Source: Lachnospiraceae bacterium
Lineage (GTDB): Bacteria > Bacillota > Clostridia > Lachnospirales > Lachnospiraceae
NCBI GenBank assembly: GCA_910576125.1
Contig: CAJTHM010000007.1
Span: 124,001 to 188,000, forward strand
Direction of reading: 5' to 3'
DNA: 64,000 nucleotides
Made by a program: the position numbers and the translations under genes. Below, piece after piece: positions 8,054 to 16,706 of this stretch (positions within the stretch are counted from its first letter, which is position 1; each line of letters begins with the position of its first letter). Below the pieces are notes generated by a model that was given only the letters and a program-made list of their open reading frames with translations, was not told where the DNA came from and did no database searches.

Positions 8054-10159
8054 TTATACATCCCCAGGGTCCCGCTCCCTTTCCCCACGCTTCCGCAGGA
8101 AATACGCGATCCCCCGCAGCACAAAGTCCACGCAGGGGATCGCCACGCTGTTGCCCAGCGCCTTGTACCGTGCGCTGTCCGATGCGCCGGGGATGTCCGT
8201 CCAGCCGTCCGGGAACCCCTGCAGGCGCTCACACTCAAGGGGCGTCAGGCGCCGGATCAGGTTCCTTTTCTCCACGATGCACTTGTCCTGGCTGACGTAC
8301 TGGTTGCTGACCCCTTTCTCATCACCCCGGCACAAAGAGCCTATCAGTTCCTGATATGTGCCTTCCCTGCTTTCATTCTTTTCTTCTGCCGTTATCGGTT
8401 CCCCTTCCCCGTCCGGGCTGCCGGCCTGGGGTGAAAACACCGCATGGTGGTCCATGGCCGTCAGCGTATAGGAAATGTCCTGCTGGTACCCGAAACCGTT
8501 CCCGCCGTTCTGCGGCTGCCGGTCAATGATATTCCCCGCTATGCAGAATGTTTCCTGCCGGGTGTCAGTCCCATCCTTCCCCCTGCCAGGGTCCGGGACT
8601 CCGGCATCTGCGCTTTGGGGGCTGCCCCGCTCCATACCGCGGTTCTCGAACAGTACCGGCTGGTTGTTCCCGCTGGTCCCTGCCGCGCTGGTGATGGTCG
8701 GGCATATCCCCTCCCCGATCCCTGCATGGCCCTGCTGGGAGGCCAGCACCAGCGGCTGGTTGTTGCCTCCCATCCCAAAGCCTGCCGAGACTGTCTGGGA
8801 GATCCCTACCGGCCCCCTGAACCTGGAGTCCTGCCCATGGTTGTCGAACACCAGGGGCTGGTGCCCGTGCTCCTGCGCCCGGAGGGTGCCTGCCTTATCT
8901 TCTGTCAGGTGCATCTGGCTGCCGCCCTGGTCATTCAGGCACAGCACACAGGGATAACCCTGCCCTGCCTGGCCGCCACCGCCTGTAAGCGAGGTATGGC
9001 ATTCCGGCGTCAGGAAACAGTCCCCGTTCCCCTTGCTCACCACGCCAAAGGTGGGCAGCTCCGTCACAAACGTCTGCATCTGCATGTTCCTTGTCGCCAT
9101 AAGCGCCCCCGAAAGCCCGCCCAGGTCTATGACCTCATCCCGCTGGTTCACATGGAAGCTGCTTATGGCCGGCGGACGCACAGCCCCTTCCCCCGGCTGC
9201 GCCACCAGGGGCTGGTGGCTGCCCATCCCCGCCCGCAGTGTCGCCGCCACATCTTCGGTAACGTCCATCCTCTCCCCGCCCTGGTCATTCAGGCAGAACA
9301 TCGCCACTGGCTGTCCTTCTGTCTGCAGATACCCATGTCCGCCTCCATCCCCGCCGTACAGGGCCGGCCATGTGCCGGACTCCCCGAAAATGCGGCGGCT
9401 TTGTACATCCCAGGGTGTCAGGCAAGATGCGCCTGCACCATCAGCGCCTCCTTTAACTGCGGTGGCAGCTCCTTGCCCCTCTCCCCCGCCCGCCGCAGGA
9501 TTCCCTGGCAGGCTGTCCTGCTTAAATAGTATTTCGGGTGCGGTGAGCCCTCCAAAATCTGCGACAAGGAAGATGCGGCGGCGTCTCTGGGCGACTCCCC
9601 AGAATTGAGCGTCCAGCACTCTCCAAGCCAGGCTGAATTTATCTCCCAGTATGGCCGCCCCAGCAGGTCCCCAGCGCCCGGCGTCAGGTCGAGGCACATG
9701 ACAGGAACTGTCCTTAATTCTGACGATTTCTTCGATGACCGCCCGGAAGTCCTCGCCGCCCGCGGAGCTGAAGGCTCCGGGAACATTTTCCCAAACGAGG
9801 TATCGAGGTCGGACAAGGTCATCTGGTATACCCCTTCTCCCATCGGCTTCTCTCATCTCCTTTACTATGCGCACCTGCTCCATGAACAGCCCGGAGCGTT
9901 CCCCCGCAAGCCCCTGGCGCTTCCCTGCCACGGACAGGTCCTGGCAGGGCGATCCCCCGCAGATGACCTCCACCGGGGGCAGCGCCGCCCCGTCCAGCTT
10001 CGTGATGTCCCCCACATGGAGCATCCGGGGGAACCTTAACTTTGTCACTTCCATGGGGAATGCCTCGATCTCGCTGGCCCAGGCCGGGGTGATCCCGTTA
10101 TGCACGGCGGCTAACGGGAAGCCCCCTATGCCGTCAAACAGGCTGCCCATCGCCGTCAT
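8054..10159 (-). CDS. DNA (cytosine-5) methyltransferase with a large repetitive target-recognition region
   Basis: A 701-residue C5 methylase that would protect element DNA from host restriction. All main motifs are in order: SAM-binding GSLFDGIGGF (residue 5), the catalytic Cys in GGSPCQDLS (near 90), ENVPGAF (near 130), QRRRRIF (near 195), LTPLECERLQGFPDGW (near 640) and YKALGNSVAIPCVDF (near 670). Between motifs VIII and IX lie about 430 residues, far longer than usual, with repeated segments such as CLNDQGG..M..TED and TLRA....HQPLV. The ATG at 10159 overlaps the stop of the DUF7768-like gene (ATGA). No partner restriction enzyme is seen, so it is probably a solitary protective methylase. 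Confidence 0.93.
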   Translation of the reverse strand: MTAMGSLFDGIGGFPLAAVHNGITPAWASEIEAFPMEVTKLRFPRMLHVGDITKLDGAALPPVEVICGGSPCQDLSVAGKRQGLAGERSGLFMEQVRIVKEMREADGRRGIPDDLVRPRYLVWENVPGAFSSAGGEDFRAVIEEIVRIKDSSCHVPRPDAGRWGPAGAAILGDKFSLAWRVLDAQFWGVAQRRRRIFLVADFGGLTAPEILFKQDSLPGNPAAGGGEGQGAATAVKGGADGAGASCLTPWDVQSRRIFGESGTWPALYGGDGGGHGYLQTEGQPVAMFCLNDQGGERMDVTEDVAATLRAGMGSHQPLVAQPGEGAVRPPAISSFHVNQRDEVIDLGGLSGALMATRNMQMQTFVTELPTFGVVSKGNGDCFLTPECHTSLTGGGGQAGQGYPCVLCLNDQGGSQMHLTEDKAGTLRAQEHGHQPLVFDNHGQDSRFRGPVGISQTVSAGFGMGGNNQPLVLASQQGHAGIGEGICPTITSAAGTSGNNQPVLFENRGMERGSPQSADAGVPDPGRGKDGTDTRQETFCIAGNIIDRQPQNGGNGFGYQQDISYTLTAMDHHAVFSPQAGSPDGEGEPITAEEKNESREGTYQELIGSLCRGDEKGVSNQYVSQDKCIVEKRNLIRRLTPLECERLQGFPDGWTDIPGASDSARYKALGNSVAIPCVDFVLRGIAYFLRKRGERERDPGDV

Positions 10160-10545
10160 GGGCTTACCCCCATGTATCCCATGGGCTGCATCTGCCCTCC
10201 TGCATCCTGCCCCATGAACTGCGCCACCGCCTCCCAGGGGATGCGGCGGACCGGGATTCTATGCCTCCATGCCTCTTTCAGTTCCTCCTGCATCCCGTAT
10301 GAGATGCGGCCGCCGCACAGCCACAGTTCACTGCATGCCCCAAGGAGCTTAAGCCCCATCCTGATCCCAAGCTCCCTCTGCTCCGGAACGGAATCATCCA
10401 GCATCTGCGGGTATAAAAGGTGGGCCGCCACCGGGGTGTCGCCATGCTCCATTGCCAGGCGGCAGGCTGCTTTTGCAAACTCCACATTTCCCTCCACGTC
10501 CCCCGCATAAGGGGATGCGATATATACGATCTTTCCTTCTGCCAT
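10156..10545 (-). CDS. Nucleoside 2-deoxyribosyltransferase-like protein (DUF4406/DUF7768 type)
   Basis: A 129-residue alpha/beta protein. KIVYIASPYAGDVEGNVEFA at residues 5-24 and CSELWLCGGRISYGMQEE near residue 72 are the nucleotide-binding signatures of the small deoxyribosyltransferase-like fold often found on phages and conjugative elements. Enzymes of this fold cleave or exchange N-glycosidic bonds of nucleotides; the actual substrate is unknown. Strong SD (TAGGAGG) before the ATG. It is coupled by overlap to the cytosine methylase. The C-terminus GQDAGGQMQPMGYMGVSP is Gln/Gly/Met-rich and lies beyond the fold. Confidence 0.78.
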   Translation of the reverse strand: MAEGKIVYIASPYAGDVEGNVEFAKAACRLAMEHGDTPVAAHLLYPQMLDDSVPEQRELGIRMGLKLLGACSELWLCGGRISYGMQEELKEAWRHRIPVRRIPWEAVAQFMGQDAGGQMQPMGYMGVSP

Positions 10546-10554
10546 AGACGCCTC

Positions 10555-11454
10555 CTACTTCACTGCCTGCACGATGGTCCTTGTCAGGTTCACGGCTCCC
10601 TGCGCCGCATAGACCGCGCCCATCACGTTGGCCCTGGTCCCGGTATCCAGCCCGAACTGCCCTGCGATGCGGGGCACCTCCCCGGAGGACAGCATCAGCC
10701 CCAGCCCAAGCAGGGCATGGTCCTTTACCACCATCAGCCCCGCCACCAGGATGGTCGCCTGCAGGAACGTGGTCAGGCACAGCCCGATGACCTGCTTGCA
10801 CCAGCCTGTAAAACCGTCTATATACCCCCTGGGGACGCTGAACATGTAAAGGCTCCCCACTGCGATCTGGATCAGCAGGATGCCGCCCCTTTTCAGGTTG
10901 CCGAAAAACACCTTGATGACGGCATAGCCCATCATGATCAGGATAAAGATCATCAGGATCGGGCTGGTGATGCTCCCAAGCCCCCCGAACACCCCCGCGG
11001 AGGCGGCATCCTGCCATGTCCCCGCATCCTTTAGGGACTCGATGGTGCTGGCCGCCACTGCCCCGAAGTCCGAGCCGAAGCCGGTGATCCCTGCCGTAAA
11101 GCTGCCCTGCAGGGAGACGCACAGCTTGTAAAGCTCCACCGGAACGGTGGAAAACAGCCCCACCGCCATAAACCCCTTGATGGCGTTAAGGCCCGTTTCC
11201 TTAAAGCTCCCCCTTCCGCTCTGGCATTCGATCCCGCACTCGAACACCGCCACCACCAGCCCGGTGGCGTACAGCGCCCATGCCAGATAAGAAAAAAACA
11301 GCACGATGGATTTCACCCAGCCCATCTCAAACAGGTCGGCCCCCATGTTTCCCATCTGCATAAAAAAATCGCCCAAGAACCCTACTATCTGCCCATAGAT
11401 CCAGTCGATGATCTGGCCCAGCACGGTGTCGGCGATGAAATCCCATATGAACAC
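10555..11454 (-). CDS. VirB6/TrbL-like polytopic conjugation membrane protein
   Basis: A 299-residue inner-membrane channel component. About six hydrophobic segments are visible, including SIVLFFSYLAWALYATGLVV near residue 50, SPILMIFILIMMGYAVIKVF near residue 165, and others near residues 190 and 225. It has an amphipathic N-terminus and a soluble C-terminal end without a cargo-type tail. This size and topology, with the VirB2-like gene just upstream and VirB3/VirB4 genes downstream, fit the VirB6 role. The GTG start at 11454 is used; SD support (GGAAGGAAGTG) is moderate. Confidence 0.75.
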   Translation of the reverse strand: MFIWDFIADTVLGQIIDWIYGQIVGFLGDFFMQMGNMGADLFEMGWVKSIVLFFSYLAWALYATGLVVAVFECGIECQSGRGSFKETGLNAIKGFMAVGLFSTVPVELYKLCVSLQGSFTAGITGFGSDFGAVAASTIESLKDAGTWQDAASAGVFGGLGSITSPILMIFILIMMGYAVIKVFFGNLKRGGILLIQIAVGSLYMFSVPRGYIDGFTGWCKQVIGLCLTTFLQATILVAGLMVVKDHALLGLGLMLSSGEVPRIAGQFGLDTGTRANVMGAVYAAQGAVNLTRTIVQAVK

Positions 11455-11521
11455 TTCCGCTATTCACTTCCTTCCCTGAATATAGATATTTTCTGCCCCG
11501 TTTTTCCTCCCTGCCCTTATC

Positions 11522-11950
11522 TCAGCACATCTTCTGCCCCATCTGCTGCTCCTGCGCCGGCTCCCGGAACACATCCAGGTAACCGCTGACCGCCCCGGAG
11601 AGCTTCCTGTAGTCAGCCTCATCCGGCTTGTATGCATACCACTCTGTTTTTCCGCCATCTTTCCATATATGCGGGCAGATGCCGTCACGGAAGTTAGGGT
11701 TGTTTACCTTTTTTCTCCCCCACAGGTCTGAGAAATGCAGCGCCACACTGTCAATCGGCCCTTCCCTGCGGTTGAGCATTGTGATCTTCAGCATCTCATA
11801 CTGGTCCGCCACCCTGCCGGTGGCAAAGGCCGCCTTCATGCGGATGTCCCCGGAGAGCCTGCCGTAGCAGGCATTCCCCACGATCCGGATATCCGAAAGC
11901 CCCATGTCTTTCCCGAAAATCTTCTTAAGCTCCTGTTCAAAAAAAGTCAT
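11522..11950 (-). CDS. Conserved conjugative-element protein of unknown function
   Basis: A 142-residue soluble protein starting MTFFEQELKKIFGKD at 11950, directly behind TAGGAGG; longer frames are unsupported. Recognisable conserved stretches are VGNACYGRLSGDIRMKAAF, NRREGPIDSVALHFSDLWG and NPNFRDGICPHIWKDGGKTE followed by WYAYKP. I recall very similar proteins on many conjugative elements of gut Clostridia but no assigned function. The stop is followed within 70 bases by the VirB6-like gene. The tail AQEQQMGQKMC fits the shared cargo-type C-terminus. Confidence 0.7.
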   Translation of the reverse strand: MTFFEQELKKIFGKDMGLSDIRIVGNACYGRLSGDIRMKAAFATGRVADQYEMLKITMLNRREGPIDSVALHFSDLWGRKKVNNPNFRDGICPHIWKDGGKTEWYAYKPDEADYRKLSGAVSGYLDVFREPAQEQQMGQKMC

Positions 11951-11961
11951 GCCGCTGCCTC

Positions 11962-12297
11962 CTACATCCCAAGGATCTGCCAGATATAAAGGGGCGCGGT
12001 CAGCGTGAACACCAGGCAGGCGAACAGGATCGCGGGCGCCGCCCATTCAAACTGCCCGTGCTTCCTGTAATCAAAGTATGCCGTCCCCAGCTTTGCAAAG
12101 AAAAAGACAGCCAGGATCAGGTCGATGGCGGGGAACACCACGTTGTTGACCACCGTCTTGATCTGGGCGGATGCCGTGGTCCATGTCCCCTCGATCGCCC
12201 CTGCCACATCGCCGGATGCCGCATATGCAGGGACGCAGAACACGCTGGCGGCAAGGAATGCCGCGCACAGTAAAAGAGCCATTTTCTTCATTTTCAT
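11962..12297 (-). CDS. VirB2-like prepilin/small membrane protein (DUF3852 type)
   Basis: A 111-residue protein with a cleavable signal peptide (MKMKKMALLLCAAFLAASVF, probable cleavage after AYA near residue 27). A 25-residue external segment and two membrane helices follow (about residues 52-72 and 85-108). Signal peptide plus two helices is the topology of VirB2 pilins, and the gene precedes the VirB6-like gene as expected for a transfer cluster. SD GGGAG precedes the ATG. It could instead be a general channel accessory protein; sequence alone does not prove pilin assembly. Confidence 0.7.
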   Translation of the reverse strand: MKMKKMALLLCAAFLAASVFCVPAYAASGDVAGAIEGTWTTASAQIKTVVNNVVFPAIDLILAVFFFAKLGTAYFDYRKHGQFEWAAPAILFACLVFTLTAPLYIWQILGM

Positions 12298-12398
12298 AGG
12301 TTATCTCCCTTCTTTTTGGGGAAAAGGAAAGCCGCAGGCACCCTCCCGGCCTGCAGCCCTCTCTCCTTTTCCTGATGATATTTTCTCCGCCCCGTCCG

Positions 12399-14132
12399 TC
12401 ACTCCGGGTTCTGCGGGGCGATATGCCAGTCGCTCCAGAGGTTCCCGCTTACAGCCACGGAGTCCGTCAGGTCCATGGACAGCATCCCCGCAGGCGTCCA
12501 GCAGTCTATGAGCCATGTGTAGGCCGTATAGCCCCCGTCCGGGTACCAGATGGGCGTGAAATGGGTCCTGCGGTGGTAGGTGCTGTAAGGGTTTTCCTTA
12601 AATTCATGGGCCATGTCATAGCCGCCGCCCATGCGTTCCAGAAGCCGCCAGTATCTCTGGTAGCCGAACTCCGGGAAATAGGTGACGGCATTCTGCGCCG
12701 CCGTGACCGCGGATGCCTGGCTTGTGCCCACATGGGTATCCACCCTCTCCTGGATGCCGTACCCGGATTTCAGTGTCCTCCCGCTTGCCGTGGGCGATTT
12801 GGCGTCCGGCGTGATGGCCATGGATGCGGAAAGGCTGGCAGAGTACCGGTCAAAGTCAAACTCCCACCAGCCGTGGTCGCACCAGTACCCCTCGTCCTCC
12901 CCGTCCTCATTATAGTCGCTGTGCCATACCCAGTGTTCCTTCCACCAGGGGCGCCATACCCCCCAGCTGGCTGACGTGGCTTGCCCCTTTGCTGGGACAG
13001 GCGCACTGGCAAAGCCGTCATTCCTGTCGTCCGCATTGGGATCGGGGGGCGGGTTCGCATCCAGGTCTATGATGTTTGCCCGGATGGTTCCCTTGCTTGC
13101 CGAGCCGCCCCCATGGACGTCCACCGTGATCGTCATGGCCTGCGGCTCCCTGGGCGTCCTCCAGCGCACCCACGCCAGCTGGCTCTCCCCTTCCGGGTAA
13201 TACACGCCGTTTACCGTATAGCTGCCCCCCGCGATATGGAACGTGACGGAGACCGGGTTGTCCGGATCGCTCTGGCCGCCGCTTATCCATACTGCTGTGA
13301 TGACCTCCGTATCCGTGCGGTATTCGTAGTCACAGTCTGCCACTTCCGGTATCTGCGGCGGCATGTCATTGAAACGCACGATGCCAAGCCCAAGGCTGGA
13401 TTTGATGTCCGCATTGGATGCCGCCGTGCTCCTGCTCCCGCCCCATGCCGGGAAGCCTAAGTCCGGCGTTTCCAGGAACAGGGCCAGGGGGAGGTTCTTA
13501 TGGGACAGGGACACCATCTTCCGCCGCAGCCCCCCGCTTAACATCTCATCGTAAAGGGCCGCCTCCGTGGCCGTGGTGGCGATAAAAACACCCTGGAACG
13601 TATAATAGGCAACCGGCTCAATTAACAGCCGGTATTCCCCGTTTATCAGCACGTCAAAGTCCATCCCTGTCAGGTTCGCAATACTGCGCACCACCTGCTC
13701 GTCCGTGAAATAGCTCTTGATGGCGGCGATATTGCTGCCCCCGCTGGAGCTGACGATCCGGGGCAGCGCCTGGGAGGGGTTCGTATAGTTATAACCGCCC
13801 TGCACCGGGGAAAGCCCTGCGCCGCCGCTGTACTGCAGCTTGCTCACCTTCCCGAAATGGTAGACGCTGCCGGGGATGGTTTTGTTCGTTAAATCGATGG
13901 GCGTGGTGACCACCGAATGGTCGCTGGCCCTTACCACGCTCACCCTCACCCCGTCATAGCCAGGAGTCCATTTGTTCTGGCTGGTCCCCTGCCCCATGCC
14001 GCCTCCCCCGCCATCCATGTTCCCCTCCCCCGCCGCATGGACGGGAACGGCAGAGAGCAGAGAGCATAGCAGGGAAACTGCCAGCATGAGTGCAATGCCT
14101 TTCCCTGCTTTCCTGCCCTGTTTCAGGTTCAT
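12399..14132 (-). CDS. Large secreted protein of unknown function
   Basis: About 577 residues with a clear signal peptide (KGIALMLAVSLLCSLLSAVP, cleavage after VHA), a Gly-rich linker, then a Ser/Thr/Tyr/Trp-rich extracellular region. One part near residues 280-350 looks like a beta-sandwich (PVSVTFHIAGGSYTVNGVYY). There is an acidic Asn/Pro-rich linker (DANPPPDPNADD) and a Trp-rich segment (WGVWRPWWKEHWVW). No membrane anchor, sorting signal or enzyme motif is visible. Either the ATG at 14132 or a TTG three codons upstream, spaced six bases from AGGAGG, could be the start. It may be a surface or adhesion component exported with the pilus. I do not recognise the family. Confidence 0.7.
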   Translation of the reverse strand: MNLKQGRKAGKGIALMLAVSLLCSLLSAVPVHAAGEGNMDGGGGGMGQGTSQNKWTPGYDGVRVSVVRASDHSVVTTPIDLTNKTIPGSVYHFGKVSKLQYSGGAGLSPVQGGYNYTNPSQALPRIVSSSGGSNIAAIKSYFTDEQVVRSIANLTGMDFDVLINGEYRLLIEPVAYYTFQGVFIATTATEAALYDEMLSGGLRRKMVSLSHKNLPLALFLETPDLGFPAWGGSRSTAASNADIKSSLGLGIVRFNDMPPQIPEVADCDYEYRTDTEVITAVWISGGQSDPDNPVSVTFHIAGGSYTVNGVYYPEGESQLAWVRWRTPREPQAMTITVDVHGGGSASKGTIRANIIDLDANPPPDPNADDRNDGFASAPVPAKGQATSASWGVWRPWWKEHWVWHSDYNEDGEDEGYWCDHGWWEFDFDRYSASLSASMAITPDAKSPTASGRTLKSGYGIQERVDTHVGTSQASAVTAAQNAVTYFPEFGYQRYWRLLERMGGGYDMAHEFKENPYSTYHRRTHFTPIWYPDGGYTAYTWLIDCWTPAGMLSMDLTDSVAVSGNLWSDWHIAPQNPE

Positions 14133-14161
14133 TCCTTTCAATCCTTTCCTCCTTTCCACGC

Positions 14162-14192
14162 AAAAAGCACCGCACATCAACCTGTACGGTGC
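14162..14192 (-). terminator. Rho-independent terminator upstream of the large secreted-protein gene
   Basis: On the minus strand GCACCG pairs with CGGTGC around a 14-base loop, followed by TTTTT. It lies between the DUF6550-like gene and the secreted-protein gene, so part of the transcription of the latter may start locally. Confidence 0.7.
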
Positions 14193-14225
14193 CTTCCTGT
14201 TGAAGCCTTTTTTCGTTTATTGGAG

Positions 14226-14795
14226 TTAATCCATGCTTCCGATCTTGTTTCCGTTCTCATACATGTCGCCTGCCTGGGTTGCGGTGTTTTCACCCAGGTT
14301 GGGCACACTTCCAAAGCCGGGCAGCCCTCCGCCGCCACCTGTGCCCCCGTCATCCGCAGGCGGCACATAGGTGTCATGGTCCACCGGCTCCGGCGTTGTT
14401 TCCACTTTGGTCCCGTCCGGTTTTTCCTCCGGGTTTGTCAGGGTTTCTTCCTCCGGCTGCTGCGGCTTTTCCACCTCCGGCTGGATGCTCTGCTCCGGCT
14501 GCCCGGTCTGGGCGGGCCGGCTGTCCACGGGCTGGCCTGTCTGTGTTTCCCCTGCCCCCTGGCCCGTATCCGGCCGGATGGTCAGTTCTGTATCTTCCCC
14601 TCCTGCGCCGCTTTCTTCCGCGGCATGGGACGGATCGATGATGACCTCCGCCACGCCGCTTTCCTTTTCGGGCAGTTCATCCGCCCCGGCAGGCGGCTTT
14701 GCAAACTGCAGGCTGATCGCCGCAAGCAGCCCTGCACAGATGGCGATGCCTCCCCCGACTGCCAGGCGTCTTTTTGTCTTTTCTGTCATCTTCAT
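14226..14795 (-). CDS. Membrane-anchored low-complexity protein (DUF6550-like)
   Basis: A 189-residue protein with a short basic N-terminus (MKMTEKTKRRLAVGGG) and a single membrane helix at residues 11-30. The long external region is rich in Pro, Glu, Gln, Thr and Gly (for example QPEQSIQPEVEKPQQPEEE). SD AAAGGAGGG precedes the ATG. It resembles a small family that accompanies Tad-like genes on clostridial conjugative elements. The extended acidic region could span the wall. No enzymatic motif is seen. It is preceded by about 100 bases without a gene. Confidence 0.7.
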   Translation of the reverse strand: MKMTEKTKRRLAVGGGIAICAGLLAAISLQFAKPPAGADELPEKESGVAEVIIDPSHAAEESGAGGEDTELTIRPDTGQGAGETQTGQPVDSRPAQTGQPEQSIQPEVEKPQQPEEETLTNPEEKPDGTKVETTPEPVDHDTYVPPADDGGTGGGGGLPGFGSVPNLGENTATQAGDMYENGNKIGSMD

Positions 14796-14897
14796 AATAA
14801 AATCCCTCCTTTGGCTTGGTTGTTATATCTCAGTCCTCTTTTGTCCGGTTTGTACGATACAACATACTACATAGTTTACGCAAAGTCTAGCGTTATT

Positions 14898-15458
14898 TCA
14901 GAATACTTCAATATATCCTGCCTGCACCTTCACCGTGATGTGCATGGAGGGGAGGAGCATACCGGCGAACCGCACCGGCACCTCCAGCCGGATCACGGCA
15001 TCCGCCTCAAACCTTGCCGCATTCTGCGGGTCGGACGGGGCAAGGGGCGCATTCCTGACCGTGACGGAGAGGCTGTCGATGGCAAACTCCATCGCTCCCC
15101 CGCCATCCCCCGCATATTTGACGTGCCTGCCCCCGTCCTCCTGGGTCCCCAGGGTAAGGTCAAGGAAGGAATAGATATCCCCCTCATTAACCGCCGCCTC
15201 CCATGCCCCGCCGCCGTCCGGCAGGTAATTCCCGGAATAGCCTTCCCGCACCCCATGGTACACGCCATAGTAATTGTCATTGACGGTGGAGATGATGCCA
15301 TCCTCCGTGGCGTCCCGGACGCCCGCGGCGATCAGGTGCAGGCGGAAGTATTCCGAGATGCCGCAGAAGATGATGAGCAGCCCCAGAGTGGCGGCAATTG
15401 CAAGGGGAAAAGACGCCCCGCTTTTATCCTTAAGTATCCTTATTATCTTTTTGCCCAT
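14898..15458 (-). CDS. TadE/TadG-like pseudopilin
   Basis: A 186-residue protein beginning MGKKIIRILKDKSGASFPLA with one hydrophobic helix (about residues 14-36) near the N-terminus and a beta-rich external domain, the layout of Tad-system minor pseudopilins. The start at 15458 follows GAGGTGGG; the longer frame overlapping the preceding gene is not needed. It lies 10 bases after the other TadE-like gene. These proteins are normally processed by the prepilin peptidase and initiate Flp pilus assembly. A classical Gly/Glu processing site is not obvious, so processing is uncertain. Confidence 0.72.
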   Translation of the reverse strand: MGKKIIRILKDKSGASFPLAIAATLGLLIIFCGISEYFRLHLIAAGVRDATEDGIISTVNDNYYGVYHGVREGYSGNYLPDGGGAWEAAVNEGDIYSFLDLTLGTQEDGGRHVKYAGDGGGAMEFAIDSLSVTVRNAPLAPSDPQNAARFEADAVIRLEVPVRFAGMLLPSMHITVKVQAGYIEVF

Positions 15459-15468
15459 TCTGCCCACC

Positions 15469-15879
15469 TCACTTCCAGTACACTTCGGATTTCCCGGTGG
15501 CCTGCGCGCGCAGGGTGACGGGGAATGATCCGAAGTTCCCAAATAGCCCGATGTCCTTCTGCAGTGTCAGGGTGACCGTGACCTCCTGGTTCAGCTGGAT
15601 CTGCCCGCTGTCAGACCATGCGATCTGCGGGTCGATCCCCGTCTTTTCCCGCAGGGCGGCGGCGCGCCTGTCCGTCTCCGTGCCTATGCGCCCGGAAATC
15701 TCCGCCTCACGCATCAGTTCCGTGGCAAAGGTATCGAGCTGCTGCTTGGCAATGAACACCGGCAGCACCCGCAGGGCCAGGGCCAGCACCAGGACCAGGC
15801 TGAGTACCAGGACTGCCACGTCCACATACCCCTCTGCCCGCCGTCCTTCCATGATACGGCAGAACTTATTTCTCAGCAC
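15469..15879 (-). CDS. TadE-like pseudopilin (DUF4320 type)
   Basis: A 136-residue protein. RRAEGYVDVAVLVLSLVLVL at residues 13-32 gives a basic lead followed by a hydrophobic helix with a Gly-Tyr-Val-Asp stretch at its beginning. The pilin-like protein at 23414 has the same GYVD before its helix. The external part carries a small beta-rich domain (QLNQEVTVTLTLQKDIGLFG). The GTG start at 15879 overlaps the end of the DUF3848-type gene upstream and has an AGGGGGTGG ribosome site. It probably acts with the 14898 gene in pilus assembly. Confidence 0.72.
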   Translation of the reverse strand: MLRNKFCRIMEGRRAEGYVDVAVLVLSLVLVLALALRVLPVFIAKQQLDTFATELMREAEISGRIGTETDRRAAALREKTGIDPQIAWSDSGQIQLNQEVTVTLTLQKDIGLFGNFGSFPVTLRAQATGKSEVYWK

Positions 15880-16649
15880 ATGACCACCCCCTGTCCCTGG
15901 GCATCTTCCCCTGCCTGCTCTGCCATGGGGTACTCCCCGATGCCGGTTCCCATGTCCTTCATGCTCCAGAGCACCTGCCCCAGCTCCTTGTCACGCTGGC
16001 GGAATTCCTCATACTCCTGCCAGCTGTCCCTGACCACCTCCAGCGGGTTCTCAAACTGCAGCAGGTACCCGGCATATTCGCCGGATGCCCCTTCTGCGGC
16101 CAGCTCCCCATAGACGAAATTTACGGCTGCAATCTCCGGCGCCATCCCGATGAGTTCTGCCGCAGGCTTCTGCATAAGCTGCCGGATATATGCCTCATAG
16201 TTGGCCTTTAACCGCTCTTTCAGCATTCTTTCCTTTCCGCCTTCCATGTCCTTGTCCGCCTCCTTCCCCATGCTTTCCCTGTCTCCCTTTATGGTTTCCC
16301 ATGCCGGCCCTATCACTTCGTCCAGCTCCAGGTACTGCGGGTTGGCCACCATGAATCCGCACAGCAGCATGCGGACTATCAGCTGGAATTCCGCAGCCCA
16401 GTCCCGCAGGTCCTGCCCTGTGTTCGCATACCAGGTATCGAATTCACGGATCAGCGCCAGCGTCTGCCCGTCCGTTATCCCAAGCGGCAGGAATGCCAGG
16501 GGATGCCCTGCACCGTCATGGCAGAGCGCATCCTCCGCCGACACCCTCCCTGTCCTGTCTGAACGCAGGGTGACCTGGCAGCCGTTGTCCTCATCCATGG
16601 GGGATATGCCAATGACCTCATATATTTCATTTTTATAGATTGTTTTCAT
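15873..16649 (-). CDS. DUF3848-like element protein with N-terminal extra domain
   Basis: A 258-residue soluble protein. The N-terminal 130 residues (YEVIGISPMDEDNGCQVTLR) are unrelated to neighbours. The C-terminal half, from KERLKANYEAYIRQL, matches the C-terminal half of the next gene upstream (16707-17369), including AGYLLQFENPLE, so the two are paralogues by partial duplication. The repeated part resembles DUF3848, a family of unknown function on conjugative elements. The end MAEQAGEDAQGQGVVMC is nearly identical to its paralogue and is the clearest example of the shared cargo tail. The gene overlaps the pseudopilin gene downstream. Confidence 0.72.
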   Translation of the reverse strand: MKTIYKNEIYEVIGISPMDEDNGCQVTLRSDRTGRVSAEDALCHDGAGHPLAFLPLGITDGQTLALIREFDTWYANTGQDLRDWAAEFQLIVRMLLCGFMVANPQYLELDEVIGPAWETIKGDRESMGKEADKDMEGGKERMLKERLKANYEAYIRQLMQKPAAELIGMAPEIAAVNFVYGELAAEGASGEYAGYLLQFENPLEVVRDSWQEYEEFRQRDKELGQVLWSMKDMGTGIGEYPMAEQAGEDAQGQGVVMC

Positions 16650-16706
16650 GTTCCGTCCCTTTCCTTAAAGCAGCCCGCCACGGCTCTGGAATGGCGGGAT
16701 GTTTCT

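Noticed and set aside
11464..11688. Separate 74-codon gene between the VirB6-like and 11522 genes
   Set aside because: It is mostly antisense-frame overlap of the 11522 gene, Arg/Ser-rich, and lacks a ribosome site.
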